This document shows, piece by piece, positions 24,766 to 36,239 of a stretch of 64,000 bases of DNA. Each line of letters starts with the position of its first letter. Positions within the stretch are counted from its first letter, which is position 1. This DNA is from Selaginella tamariscina. Lineage: Eukaryota; Streptophyta; Lycopodiopsida; Selaginellales; Selaginellaceae. The stretch spans positions 1 through 64,000 of the forward strand of contig PUQB01000922.1 of the NCBI GenBank assembly GCA_003024785.1, given 5' to 3'. The position numbers and the translations under genes are program-made. The notes under the pieces are model-generated. The model ran no database searches. It was not told where the DNA came from and saw nothing but the letters and a program-made list of their open reading frames with translations.

Positions 24766-25097
24766 TTATAATGTGTATGTAAACATATATAGAGAGAGAG
24801 AGATATTTTTAGGCATGTATATGAATGCCCACACTAGGCATCTGGGCTGGATTAGTGATATTAAGGATAATAGTTAAGTATAATTATGAGTGGAGTGAGA
24901 TATGCTGGAACATGATGACATCCTTTTTCTTCTTGTACTAGATGTAAAGCATCAAGTGATTCACAAACTACACAAAGCAACTTGCCGATCCCTACCACAA
25001 AGTCAAGGGGAATGATTAAGATAAGTTGTAGACAGTCATCTTGCAATAAGACTTGTTGTATCCAAAGTGATAAAGCTTGACATGGAACTGATATCAT
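24030..25097. other. AT-rich intergenic DNA with GT/GA microsatellite
   Basis: No gene is seen. It contains TTAATTAATTAATTAA-type runs (about 24325-24400), a (GT)n-(GA)n microsatellite at about 24706-24765 and a second short GA run near 24791. Confidence 0.6.
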
Positions 25098-25498
25098 TTA
25101 AAAAACCCTTAAGAGCTCTTCGATACTGTTTGCCACAAGAGTCATGCTCGATCGATCCATACCTCTGAAATGAGTGCACTGCAATGCCAATTCTAAAGCA
25201 TTGTTTAGGGCCACAAGGTCACAAGTAGAAAGCTTTGTATCGAACAAGGAGTTCCCCTTGTTCTTTCTGGACTTAACCCATGTCACCAAGCTCCCATTAT
25301 CAGTGATCACTCCCCTACCAGTAAGAAGCTCAAGGAGCACTACCCCGACGCTATAAACATCACTCTTTTTGTGAACACCATGGTTTGCATGTACTCCAGA
25401 TCAATGTAGCCCGGTGTACACACCAAAGTCATCAACCATGGAAGCGTAGCATCTAAAAGTGACAACCCAAAGTCCGAGACATGAGCATTCCATTGCTT
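25098..25498 (-). pseudogene. Receptor-like kinase fragment, subdomains VII-XI
   Basis: The minus strand reads KQWNAHVSDFGLSLL (DFG loop), then TPGYIDLEY (activation/P+1 loop), then after a frame change VLLELLTGRG, and an end with LALQCTHFRGMDRSS. These are kinase subdomains VII to XI of the plant receptor-like kinase type; HVSDFGLSLL resembles CRINKLY4-related kinases. The upstream catalytic loop [12 protein letters not shown] is missing here but occurs on the other strand at 29701-29743. The break falls exactly where a retrotransposon LTR begins (25498/25499), with TGCTT next to it. Confidence 0.75.
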
Positions 25499-25689
25499 TG
25501 CCTGGAGGTCTAGCTTCAGGCTTATGCCTCTGGAGTTCATTCACGCTACACCACATCACTACTGCCATGTAGGCATAGAGTCATGTCCACCAGTTGTTCT
25601 TTAATGAGATTATGTACCTCTTCAGATTATTATTCATTGCACATTTTCTAGAGTTCTTTCACATTCATCTCTCCTAGATGGTATCAGAG
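25499..25689 (+). mobile_element. Inverted copia LTR plus primer-binding site
   Basis: A plus-oriented LTR copy (25499-about 25675, starting TGCCTGGAGGTCTAGC) is followed by TGGTATCAGAG (25679-25689), a perfect Met-tRNA primer-binding site. It then runs directly into a minus-oriented LTR at 25690. The two LTRs form an inverted repeat of about 170 bp per arm with almost no spacer, a rearranged junction rather than a normal element end. Confidence 0.75.
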
Positions 25690-25853
25690 AACTCTAGAAA
25701 ATGTGCGATGAATAATAATTTGAAGAGGTACATGATCCCACTAAAGGGCAACTAGGCAAACACGACTCTATGCCTATGTGGCGGTAGTGATGTGGCGTAA
25801 CATGATTATACTTTAGAGGCGTAAGCCTGAAGCTAGACCTCCAACACTCCTCC

Positions 25854-27464
25854 TCAAGCACGCTCCTCGTGGATCCATGGTTCACCTATGGAAAGTAAAG
25901 GTCGAATACCTAGTGTGTCCCGGTGTGCTTGGAAGAGTAACGTCGCCAGCGTCTTGGTCAAGAGATCTGTTGGCATCTTGTTGGTCAAAAGGTATTGGAG
26001 TCGTAGATGCCTTGTAGTTACCTGATTGCAAATATAATGCAGGTGGAGATCAAAAGTGCTTGGTTTGGGCATGAAACTTGGGATTGGTTGTAAGCGCTAT
26101 AGCACTTGGCTGTCGGAGTGCAACATGATCGGCTTGACAATGACGATGTCCAAGCTGTGGATCAAGTGCTCCAGCCAAGTGGCCTCTTGTGCGGCCACAG
26201 CCATAGCTGCATACTCAGCTTCCACACTCGAGAGTGCTATGAGCGTTTGCTTACGGCTGCGCCATGCGATGGTATGTACCCGATGTGTGGATTGCCAAGT
26301 ATTTGGATCACCTCCCCAGTCGGCGTTGCAAAAGCCTTGTAGCTCAAAGGTCTCCACCTCCGAGGCATCGCTGTATACGTGAGAGCATAATTTTTGGTAC
26401 CTTTTAAGTAACGGAGTATCCATTTCACCGCCCTTCAATGCACATGCCCTGGCTGTGAAGAAAACTAGCTCACAATTCCCATTGCATGGGAGATGTCTGG
26501 TCATGTGCAGATGGCCAGATATAAGAGGCTCCCCACCACTTTGTCTGTAGGGTACCATGGCCATTTCCCATGACTCCTCCTCATTCTTGGGCCCCCTGCT
26601 CTTGGGAGAGTATAAGACCCGCCTGCATTGGAGTAGAAACGAGATGGCAAGCCTGCATCCGGAAATGATCTAGGATGTCATCGATGTAAGTCACTTGCGA
26701 GAGCTGCATCACTCCCGCCTCTCTCTCGCAATGCACCTGGATGCCGAGGCAGTAGCTCAGAGGCCCCATCATCGATATATCAAACTCCGCGACAAAGAGT
26801 TTATTCACTCAGAGCATGAAGGCATTGCTGCTCATGGTGATCACGTTATCATCTACATAGAGAGCGAGCTTTAGCTGCTCCACCCTCTGCCAACAGGTAA
26901 ACATTCCCATCGACCGGGTTCTTCTCGAAGCCCAAGCCGAGAAGAAACTTGTCCATGCGATCGTACTAGGGCCGCGGGCTCTGCTTGAGCCCATATAGAC
27001 CTCGTTGGAGCCGACACACTGCATGCTTGTCTAGGTTCCACGAAGCCCTCCGGATGTGCGACAAAGACCTCCTCTTGAAGATCCATGTACAAGAACGTGT
27101 GCCTTACATCAAGCTGGTACACGCTCTTGTTCTTCTGTGTGGCCTCCGCAAGTAGGATTCGGATTGATGGCATCTTCGCAACCGGAGAGTAGGTCTCCGT
27201 GAAGTCGAGTCCCTCAATATGCGAGAAGCCGCGAGCAACAAAGTGAGCTCTATACCTAGGTTTCAAAGTGTACTTTTGTTTGAAGATCCACTTCGTTGTC
27301 ACCACCCGGCGACCCTCCAGTAGGTCTATGAGCACCCAGGCACGATTCTTCATGAGGGTCACATACTCCTCCTGCATGGCGGCTTGCCAAAGCTCAGCCT
27401 CCGGCCCGTCAAGTGCCTCACGAACAGTCCTTAGCTCCGGGAAGTCATGAAACCGATGTTCCAT
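25854..27464 (-). pseudogene. Copia RT and RNase H region
   Basis: The minus strand reads ALDGPEAELWQAAMQEEY, VVTTKWIFKQKY and FTETYSPVAKM (RT start, 27420-27160), then after a frame change LALYVDDNVI (catalytic D-D box, about 26860), then PLSYCLGIQVHCE, and RNase H with SDASEVE, GFCNADWGGD and ALSSVEAEYAAM (26370-26190). The C-terminus carries TNKMPTDLLTKTLA (about 25990-25950). Several stops and shifts make it non-functional. Confidence 0.88.
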
Positions 27465-28636
27465 TCGGTAGTGCGCATCCTGGCTCTTCCTGGATGAGCA
27501 CTAGAATGCCGACTACTCCCCAGCCTCCTTGGGGATATGCCGTGCATCCGAAAACTCTAAGGCGACTGATGCGTGGCTTGCGCCCACTCCACTTCTCCAA
27601 AGGTACGCTGTGATCCAAGCTTCGGCTCAGGAGGCAATTACGCAGGTATGCGGCCATGACCACGGCCTCATCCCATAAGTACATTGGCATCCCAACATGG
27701 ATCAACATACAATGGGCCATTTCAATGATGGTTCGATTCATCCGCTTTGCCAACCGTTCTGTTGCGGGTGTGTGGAGCAGTGAGTTGGCGCTAGATCCCT
27801 ACCTTGGCATAGCTCTCGAACGCATGGGCTTCTGAAACTTTCATCTTAGTTGTTGCTAAGAGGGTTTTTGCAAGGCTCGGCATGAGCATGTGATGCCATG
27901 TCTGCAACAAGCCCGTCTCAGTCACCGCCAGAGCGTTGTTCGAATAGAGCAACTTTGCCTCAAGCCGATAGAGGTTGCCGCTTTTGGAGCCTGTCACTAG
28001 CACCCAACCATCACTTTCCTGGATAAGCTCACAGGTACCCCACTTGAAAACCACAGTATATCCTACATCTGTGATCTTACTAATTGAGAGTAGGGTTTGG
28101 GAGATGACAGGAACATAGTAGACGTTGTGGAGCTCTCGCCTTTCTCCTCCCGGCATCAAGTTCCAACAACAAGTATGTTTAGCACGGCGTCGTTCCCCAT
28201 GACAACCGTGTGGTTCTGTCAAGCATTTGAGATGAATGAAGGCCTCCCGCTGAGGAGACATATGAGTGGCCCCGGAGTCCAACCAAATCGCGTGATTTGG
28301 AGCTGAAACCTCTCGGGCCATCAACATCCAGGCTGGTTTCTAGGAGTCACATTTCTTAGACTGACAATCTTGTTTGATGTGGTCGAGCTTGCCACAGTAC
28401 GAGCACTTCAGTCTTTCCTTCCCTTCCCAGGTCTTGGCAGGAGCCTTCCCCTTTTTCTTGGCAATCTCCATTGTGGTGGCCTTCCTCCGCCGGTTCTCGG
28501 ATCTTGGCCTTCTCGAGTAGTTCTTGCTGGAGGAACTAGCATAGGCTTCATTAGTGCAAGTCTCCTCCTCCTTTGCTGGCTTCTTGTTCGCTTCTTGTCC
28601 ACTTTGTTTGTGAGAGCGGCATGGAGCATGGTGTGA
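27445..28636 (-). pseudogene. Copia gag end, protease and integrase fragments
   Basis: A CCHC zinc knuckle CSYCGKLDHIKQDC is encoded at about 28350-28410, followed by the protease motif WLDSGATHMS at about 28240-28285. The pre-integrase part is truncated (the expected LWH-x-R-x-GH is degenerate). The integrase core is mostly deleted, leaving its end with RMNRTIIEMAHCML and LRVFGCTAYP (27750-27540). Confidence 0.8.
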
Positions 28637-29640
28637 GCCAGAGCACGGCTATGCTCGAGGGCAGACAGAAGGACTGCGATCTAGTCATCATCTATCGGCT
28701 TTGAGGCCGGTGCCAAGGCTTCCAGCTGGGCCACCAGAGCTCTCATCCATCCCATGAGGGTGGAACAGCTTTGCCGCAGCGAAACCGTAGGCTGAAGAAC
28801 TATGTTTTATACTCCACACTAGTGGAGATCACATGAGCTTGGTTGCCGAACATTTTCTGGAGGAGATCCCAGTTCTCTGCCGCCATTTTCTTCAGATCAA
28901 GATGGTGCTAGAATAGCTTCCCCATGCCTATTCCCACCGAGGATAGTGCTTTGTCATTCCAGAGGTTTCAGTTTTCCACCCTCTCGGCCAGTAGTTCAGG
29001 AGTGGCTGCAACTGTTGGCAATGCTTTAGTACCAAGGGCAATTTTCATGTAGCCATCTCACAAGAAAATGTAAGCCATTTCTTTTTCCCATGTGAAAAAA
29101 TCTCTGCCATTATATTGTGGGATATTGAGCATCCCAGTATTCATGGCTTTGAGTTTTTCCTACTTTCTGTAAGTGTTTGAGGAAAGAGAATTTTATTAAG
29201 AAGCTTCATTCACAAGCATCACAACAAGGTGTGATGCAAACACAAATGGATTTCATTCTTAACTTCTCTTTCTGTGCTCTTTGAGCTCACCTCTTCTTGA
29301 CTCATGCGATCCTCTGAGCAATCTCCCAGCGGCTTGCTGCAGCAGCCTTCTGTTGTTGTCTATGTTTCCAGGTCCTCTTGCTCATGCTCCCAATTGCTCT
29401 GATACCATCTAAGAGATGAACGTGAGAGAACTCTAAGAAATGTGCGATAAAATAATATGAAGAGGTACATGATCTCACTAAAAGACTAAAAGGCAACTGG
29501 GTAGACACAACTCTATGCCTAAGTGACATGGCATAGCGTGACTGGACTCTAGAGTGACATTGAACAAGACGGTATCCGATCCTGCAGTACCTCCAACCCA
29601 AGTACCTGCTCTCTGCTTGTTCAAGAAGCAGGAGGTGAGG

Positions 29641-29743
29641 CTTGACTGGTTTAAGCTCGTGGGCTGGAGTACTTGCATGTGTATGCATCTCCCCAGATAA
29701 TCCACAGGGACGTTAAGTCAGCCAATATATTGCTTGACAAGAA
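29641..29743 (+). pseudogene. Receptor-like kinase fragment, subdomain VI
   Basis: The plus strand reads [19 protein letters not shown], then [10 protein letters not shown]: the alpha-E helix and catalytic loop HRDxxxxN of a plant receptor-like kinase. It is preceded by LDWFK in a shifted frame, suggesting a small deletion. The peptide stops at 29743, where a copia LTR start (TGTTGGAGGTCTAGC) begins. Its natural continuation KQWNAHVSDFG is on the minus strand at 25498, so the two fragments were one gene before insertion and inversion. Confidence 0.8.
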
Positions 29744-29802
29744 TGTTGGAGGTCTAGCTTCAGCTTCAGGCTTACGCCTTTGGAGTCTAGTCACACTACA
29801 CC
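29744..29802 (+). mobile_element. Truncated copia LTR start, plus orientation
   Basis: It begins TGTTGGAGGTCTAGCTTCAG and ends near CACTACAC, matching the first 60 bp of the copia LTR. It stops abruptly and is followed by the internal region of the non-coding LTR element, so about 29802 is a rearrangement breakpoint. Confidence 0.7.
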
Positions 29803-31103
29803 TAGAATAAGGATTAGTTTTAAAAGATGTTTATCAAAAACACTAGTTGCTTCAATTAGTGAAAATGCTATACTTTGGTATAGTTGAGAAACATTTACGA
29901 AATCAGTTTAAGAGTTGGAAATAAATATAATGTTATGGAGGCGTACAATATTCTGAATTCAGAGAAACTCTTATCATGAAAACTAAGTCTTAAAATTTGG
30001 TATTTTAAACTTAGTGAGATAAAGAGTTAAGAAGTATTGAACGGCATCTAGTATGATGTGCTCTTTGGGGAATGAGTACAATGAGGAGTGACAATTAAGA
30101 GACGTGTTATCTAAAGATTGTCGATTGAGACACTAGAGGTGGGTTGAATTTCCTGGTTTCCACATTAGTTTGTAAGAAAGGTATGTTAGCTTATCTGGTC
30201 CCTGAACTGGTGTGTTATGAAAGAGTACAAAGATGGTTGCGAAGGACAAATGGTAAGGCTATCACACTTGGTCGCAAATTTGACTGAATTTGATTTTATC
30301 GGGAATAAATTTATGTTAATAACACACCAAGTGAATGGCAGTTGGTAGATTGGCAAGACCTTGTTGTTTACATGTGTACAGCTATGCGCCTCTGTGATCG
30401 CCTCTGGCCAGATTGACATGTTTACAAAGAACAGGGTTTATGACTTGTACTCTTATATCGGAAGAGAGCTTGATTCCGATAAAAGTCTCATACTTAGTCT
30501 GGCGTAGCTATATACTAATGAGAGATAGGTATAGTAGCAGACCCTTATGAAAGGGGTAATGAGAAGCACCGAGGGATGCAGAGAAGTAAGCTATAATATC
30601 GTAACATGTGGAGATGTGGACCATTGGAAAATCAAAAGAAATGCGAAGGTGTTTGAGCAAGCATTTGAGAAGTGCTTGTTGTTGTGTTAGACGACAGAGG
30701 TCGTCAACAGCATTTAATATAAGAAATAAAGCAAGTCTTTATTTCTTGTTAACCAAGGGGCCGGCAACAACACTAACTAGAGGCCTCCAATATAAATTCT
30801 AGTTAAGTAAAGAAATTAACCATTGTGTTGTGTGCGTCGGGTGACGACTTTGCAGACGTGCAAAAGGTCTCCAAGTGACTTCATGTCGCAGGTGGTGCCT
30901 CCGGCAGCTGGGTTTATGACTTAGTGAACAACGGTTCTGAAGTACTTGGTTTCGCGTAATGCAAGGGGGGTAATAAAATTATGTGAACTTTTGGCTAACT
31001 CCGCATAGAGTGATATGTTAGTTTTGGTTAGTTTTCTCTAACATTGTCTAGTCTTGGAGTTGGACGTCAACGAGGACGTTGACATTTTCAAAGGCGGGGA
31101 GTG
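29803..31103 (+). mobile_element. 3' internal region of the non-coding LTR element
   Basis: No gag or pol motif is seen. Just before the LTR the sequence reads CAAAGGCGGGGAGTG (31089-31103), a polypurine tract that primes plus-strand synthesis, so the following LTR is a 3' LTR in plus orientation. A short open frame just upstream (LELDVNEDVDIFKGGE) resembles the end of a retrotransposon polyprotein, but nothing upstream supports it. Confidence 0.6.
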
Positions 31104-32801
31104 TGTCATAGTTTTTACTATGACTCCTCTTTACTTTGGACGTTGACTGTTGTTACCTACTGTACTATGTTGACAAGCCCTAGATGTAGCGAGAAACAGC
31201 CCCGCTTAGGTGTTTAGGGGTAGTCCGGCCAGCTGTCCTTAGATATCTCGAGAAACTCTAAGCGAAGGTAGCACTTACCTTCTAGAAAACTCTTAACCTC
31301 GTTTTCCGTGTCTCGGTTGGATTAATGGCTAGTTCCGGTGAGTTCGGGATGTCGGATATACTTAGAAATACCCCAGGTTTGACATGTTAGGGTTTAGGGG
31401 TCGATGGATAACTCACCAAGTATGTTCCCTCTGGGAATGAGATTTCAGTGCTAGCCCACTTATGTAAATAGGAAAACAGGGGGGGGGCCTCTGTCACATA
31501 AATAAGGTAGTATATAGGAGTGAGGGTTCCTGGGTTCATAACTGAGCTCGTTACTCTTCTCCCGGTGCAAGCTCTAGCTTGTGTCGTCAAGGCACAACCT
31601 CTGTTGTGCTGCCCTAACTTCCAGATGCCAGGGGTACGTCTCACCTTCGGGTAGCTTACCCTTAACGTTGGCGAATCCATGCCTGGGAGGTCTTGTGAGA
31701 ATGCACGTTCCAAGAGGCAGAGGTCGAGGCTTGTCTCCAACCTCCTCCTCCACGTCAAGCTAGGTGAAGCACTCACGGCCAAGCAAGACACATCCGTATC
31801 CTTGTCCAACTGTGGGCATGGGGTCTTATTTGACAGGTTCACGTTACCTAGTTCCTGAGGGTTTATTGAGGGTTCTAGAGTTGGCATTTAGGAGCCACGT
31901 TTGTGGTACTTGGTGCAACTCTTGAATCTAAGGGCTATGGCCTGATAGCCCACATCATGGAAGGCAGTGTCACATGGAGATGTGACACTGGGCTAAACGT
32001 CACATGGTACAACGCCCGAGGCACGCCCTTTGGGGTTATGTCATGGGCTTGTCGCTAAGGGGTTGGATACTCTAGCAAACAGGCATGCTTGTGCTTGCAC
32101 TAGGGTGCTAAGCCTTGAGCATCCGCTCAAGGGAGGTTAGGTCTCGTAACTAGGTGTGCTTTGGCACACTTGGCTAGGGGAGTGTTCTCCTTGGAATCTA
32201 GGGGTTGAACAACCTAAGCTCATTAGCAGAAGCTCTTTCGTAAGGCACTCGCAAGGTCATGTGCTTAGGGTTATCCCAAACCTAGCCTTAGGGAGTTTGC
32301 TTAGCAGAACACTCGTGTCCGCCTATGGCGCACACTCGTGTCCTCACTAAGTACTAGCCCTAGGTCTAGGGTATAACTTGGCCACTCAAACCCTTAGGGG
32401 TTAGTCGTGGTTTAGGGTACCCCTTGTCACCCTAAAGGGGTTGTACTCCCGGATGAGGGTGATTCCTCAAGGGGTAAGTGACGATGCCTTAGCTCTGTCT
32501 AGGGGTATGTGTGGAACACACGTCTCCTTGATGGGGGTTAGGGCATGAGCCTGTCTAGGTCTTCTAGGGCAAGACCCTAAGTCAACTAGGGTTATCCCTC
32601 AAGGGTTTTGGGGGTAGACACTCTAGGGAGACTTAGGCTAAACCCTAAGTCTCCTATCCACTTGGGCATTAGAGTCTAACCTTAGGGGTCGTTGGGTTGT
32701 TCTAGAAAACTTAGCGTTGCTCACACAGGGTGATGACGCCGAATGGCCACCTGGCAGCCACGTGTTGCCACATGTTGGCCCTTTGGGTTAAAACTCTGAC
32801 A
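31104..32801 (+). mobile_element. 3' LTR (1.7 kb) of the non-coding LTR element
   Basis: It starts TGTCATAGTTTTTACTATGA and ends AAAACTCTGACA. It is near-identical to the reverse complement of 4555-6252 and is followed by TGGTC (32802-32806), which matches the flank of the other LTR. The polypurine tract upstream and lack of a primer-binding site downstream confirm that it is the 3' LTR. Confidence 0.92.
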
Positions 32802-33347
32802 TGGTCGACTATTGGGAGACTATTGTTCGAGAGTTGGAAGGGCCTACTGTCACAAGTACAGAATTGCAACACCCTTTCTAGCCTAAAACAAGGTGGTGAG
32901 AGGAGATTGAAATGACATCACTGAGCACAGACGACATAGAAGCCAATAGTGATGTGGAAGTGCAAACCCCACACTTTTGAACAAAGGAACCAAAAACCTA
33001 AAGCATACTTTGATTGTTGCCAGGATCTTCAAAAACTAATGATGGTTCTCATTACTCCAGATGCGTCATATAATCAGCCTATTTGGATGGGTCAAATTAT
33101 CGACACACCTGAAGTAATCACAAAAAATAGTATTGTTAAAGTTGCATGGTTCAAACCACAAAAAAGGCGACACGAGAAGGAGAGCGAAAGATATAATGGA
33201 TGCCTAGAGAAAACATGGTCTCCCAATCAAAAAGACCCAGCATGTTTTATAAATGTTAAATCCATTCGATATGGGTGGATGTCAAGAAGCGTTGATAAAG
33301 TCACGATTAACAAAACTGCAAGGGAATGTATGTTTTCTGAAGCTTAA
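32802..33347 (+). pseudogene. 3' part of the split DUF7869-like gene
   Basis: The segment starts with the duplicated TGGTC. Read onward from the minus-strand sequence that ends at 6253, it continues the frame across the insertion site: ...YSELYKHVV from one side and DYWETIVRELEGP from the other. It includes a frame ending at 33347 with NQPIWMGQII, IVKVAWFKPQ and INVKSIRYGWMSR, which looks like a BAH-like or Tudor-like end of these proteins (uncertain). Stops between the two pieces show decay. It is separated from its 5' part by the element and the inversion. Confidence 0.6.
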
Positions 33348-33857
33348 AGCAATTACAAAATTATAAAATATCATATATTAATATTCATAATTATTATAAA
33401 CTCTTTAATAATAGTACCAAATTGTGTATACTTGACTATATAAATTTAAAAAATGATATGGAAGATTGACTATATTATTATAGGATTTATATATATATTA
33501 TACTACTACAAATTTTTAATTAATAATGTTATATTTAAATATTAATATTTAATAACAACATCAAATTTATATAATGTACCTCTTATGCTCTTCCTTAATT
33601 GTTATATTAGGCAATATATTATATAATTTAATACCTTCTACTTTTATAATGTTATTAATTTTTGTTCAATGAATGCTATAATTTATTAAAGGGTAGAATA
33701 CAAAATAGAATATTCTAAAGAATATTCTATTTTCAAATTTATATTCTAAAGAATATTCCTTTAATATTAGAAAATGCTAATTAAATAGCTAAAATTGCTA
33801 ATTATAATTAGGAAATGGGACTATAGCCATGCCCATTTTAGTTACAACTTGCATATA
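33348..33857. other. AT-rich intergenic DNA
   Basis: No gene is seen. AAGAATATTCTATTTT-type inverted pieces at about 33710-33760 are the only structure noted. The last 9 bases (33849-33857) could be part of a target duplication of the MULE, but the match on the other side is imperfect. Confidence 0.5.
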
Positions 33858-35874
33858 GGGAAAATTCCCTATATGTCCCTGGTTAAATTTCTGTCCCTCA
33901 AATTTCATATATTCCCCATATGCCCCTGGGGTTTGAGTGACTCACCAGGGGCATGCTAAGTCAACAGGGGATTGCTGAGTCATCTGGAAAGTAATAAATA
34001 TTCTGATCAGGGCTAAATCTGTTGTTTATAGCTATGGCACCATTTCAGGTTGGCGATTGTTTTAATTCAATCAAATCACTCAAGTACACTGTGAAAGAAC
34101 ATTGTATTGCATCCATGATGCAAATTCGCACTGTGAAACCAGATTCCAAGAGGTACGCTATTGGATGCAAGGAGGCTGACTGCGTGTGAAGGTTTCATGC
34201 CACTAGTGTGCTTGGATGGAAAGAGTTTACCATCAGAACTCTCGAGACCACACATACATGCAGTGGAATTAGTGGCCTGACCAACAAAGAAGCAAGCTCC
34301 AGTTGGGTAGCAAGCAAGTACATCTCCAAATTCAAGGATCAACCAAGCTACAATCCAAAGGATCTTCTTGATGATGTGAGAAGGGATTATGGTGTTCGTG
34401 TATCTTACAAAACAGTTTGGAGAGTAAAGGAGAGAGCTCTAGCTGAGATTTAGGGTGATAATGATGTTGCATACTCCAAATTGGGGAGTTTTTGTGATAA
34501 GGTGGTGGAGAGCAATCCTGGATCAGTTGCAAACATCCAAAGGACTCATGGTGGACGGTTTCTCAGGCTTTTTGGCTTATGCTGCTTGCTTGATGGGATT
34601 TCAACACTGTTGGAAGCTTGTAGCTGTGGATGGGACTCATTTAAAGGGCAAATATAAGGGCACTTTATTGATAGCGATAAGTGTTGATGCAAATGGGCCT
34701 TGTTTCCTATTGCTTTTGAAGTGATTGATAATGAGAATGTTGACAACTGGAAATGGTTTCTTCAAAACCTGAAAGATTCTCTGTCAATACACTTGCGAAC
34801 ATGACTGACATTTGTATCTGACAAACAGAAGGGGTTGTTGAAGGTGTTCTTGCTATTTTTGGAGATGTTTCTTATGAATATTGCATGCGACATCTTGCTG
34901 AGAACTTCAGAAGGGAGTTCAAAAGTGGGGATTTGGTAACCTTGCTTCTCGGGCTTCAACGGAAGGGGCATATGCTGAAGCACTGAATAAGATAAGATCT
35001 CAAGCTCCTCTTGCTGCAACTTGGGTTGAAAGGTCATCACCAAAACATTGGGCCGTTGCCTACTTTCAAGATCAATAGTTTGGGCATTTGACATCCAAAG
35101 TTGTTGAAGCTTTGAATGCTTGGTTGTTAGAAGCACGAGAGATGCCCATTCTGGACATGCTACACCTTATTCAAGATAAGATAATGAGTTGGTTTTATGA
35201 AAGGAGAATCATAGCTAAAAAAGCTTTGGACCATGCCAATGATTCGATGCTGGTTCCAAATACAGAGAAATCTGTGCAAGCAAGCACTGCAAGTGGGAGG
35301 CATTACTGTGTGCAAACGGCTAATGCTAAAGTATTTCAAGTGCAAACACCCAGAATGCTCGCATTGTTAATATTCGACTCCAGACTTATACATGTCTTGA
35401 GGGGCAACATATGGGGGTTCCATGCTGCCATGCACCAGCAGCGTTGCTTCATCAACGTATCCAAGTTCAATTAAGAGTGCACATGTGTTTCACACTTCAT
35501 GCGTTCAAGTTTGCATATGCCCAAACAATTTTCCTATTTGACATGGGAGAATTGTCTTCTGAGAATTGCTCCCACCTACTACACACCCCCCGACCAAGGA
35601 AGAAACGGGTTCAAATGGAGGATCAAAGAAGAGAAAAGTGTCTCTATTGCAGCAGATGTAATGGACTTGAGCATAACGTTGGGCATGCATAGCTCCAATT
35701 TAATTAATTTGATTTCATTTTCGTTCTTTCTGTCTTGTTTTCCCTTGTTTTCCAAATGACTCATCATGCCCTTGGTGAGTCACCCAAACCCCAGCGGTAT
35801 ATGGGGAATATATAAAATTTGAGAGACAGATGGGGAATTATGAATTTAGCTAGGGGCATATGGGGAATTTTCCC
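33858..35874. mobile_element. Mutator-like element (MULE) with terminal inverted repeats
   Basis: Left terminal inverted repeat 33858-about 33955 starts GGGAAAATTCCCTATATGTC and contains CCCCATATGCCCCTGGGGTT and GAGTGACTCACCAGGGGCAT. The right end, about 35765-35874, is its inverted copy with several changes, ending GGGGAATTTTCCC. A transposase pseudogene lies between them. Flanks TTGCATATA (left) and TTGATATAT (right) only partly match, so a target duplication is not certain. Confidence 0.85.
34030..35692 (+). pseudogene. MuDR-type transposase, decayed
   Basis: Plus-strand frames read, in order: the N-terminal MuDR DNA-binding zinc-finger part (CKEADCVRFHAT, THTCSG), a helical part (WVASKYISKFKDQPSYNPKD), the MULE DDE core start (VAVDGTHLKGKYKGTLLIAI, about 34620-34680), then AFEVIDNENVDNWKWFLQNL in another frame and SDKQKGLL. 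The end has the SWIM zinc finger (GVPCCHAPAALLHQR, 35410-35455) and a C-terminal RCSRCNGLEHN-type knuckle (about 35650-35680). Stops and frame changes occur near 34452, 34655, 34722 and 34800, so it cannot encode an active transposase. Confidence 0.85.
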
Positions 35875-36239
35875 TTGATATATATAATTCACACCTGATA
35901 ATATATCATATAAAAATCAATAGACTTTTATAAATATATTCAAAAATTGACTCACATCAATTCCATTAAGATCATACTTAATTTAACTAAGTGTGAGGTC
36001 ACTTTACTTTTTGCAGGTTGCGTCATCTTCTGCTGTTGAGCTTTGTCATGTATATGTATACTCATAAACTTATAGCATAAAATATATGTAACATCGCCCT
36101 CTCTCACGTATATATAGATAAATGCATGTATGCATACGTGGATATGCGACTTTTGAATTAATTTTACATACACACGCACACATACGATAGGTGTGTACAT
36201 TATAACGTTATAAACACATAGAAATGTCCTGAATGAGGA

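Larger units (their letters stand above)
25690..29554 (-). mobile_element. Ty1/copia retrotransposon, decayed
   Basis: Minus-strand element. The 5' LTR remnant is at about 29408-29554, the primer-binding site ATGGTATCAGAGC at 29396-29408, then a gag region (about 29330-28350), protease, integrase, RT and RNase H down to about 25855, a purine tract CTTGAGGAGGAG at 25847-25858, and the 3' LTR at 25690-25846. The integrase-before-RT order marks it as copia. All frames are broken. It interrupted a receptor-kinase gene: the flanking sequence reads AAGAA before the LTR start at 29744 and AAGCA beyond the LTR at 25499 (minus strand), consistent with a 5-bp duplication with one change. Confidence 0.88.
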
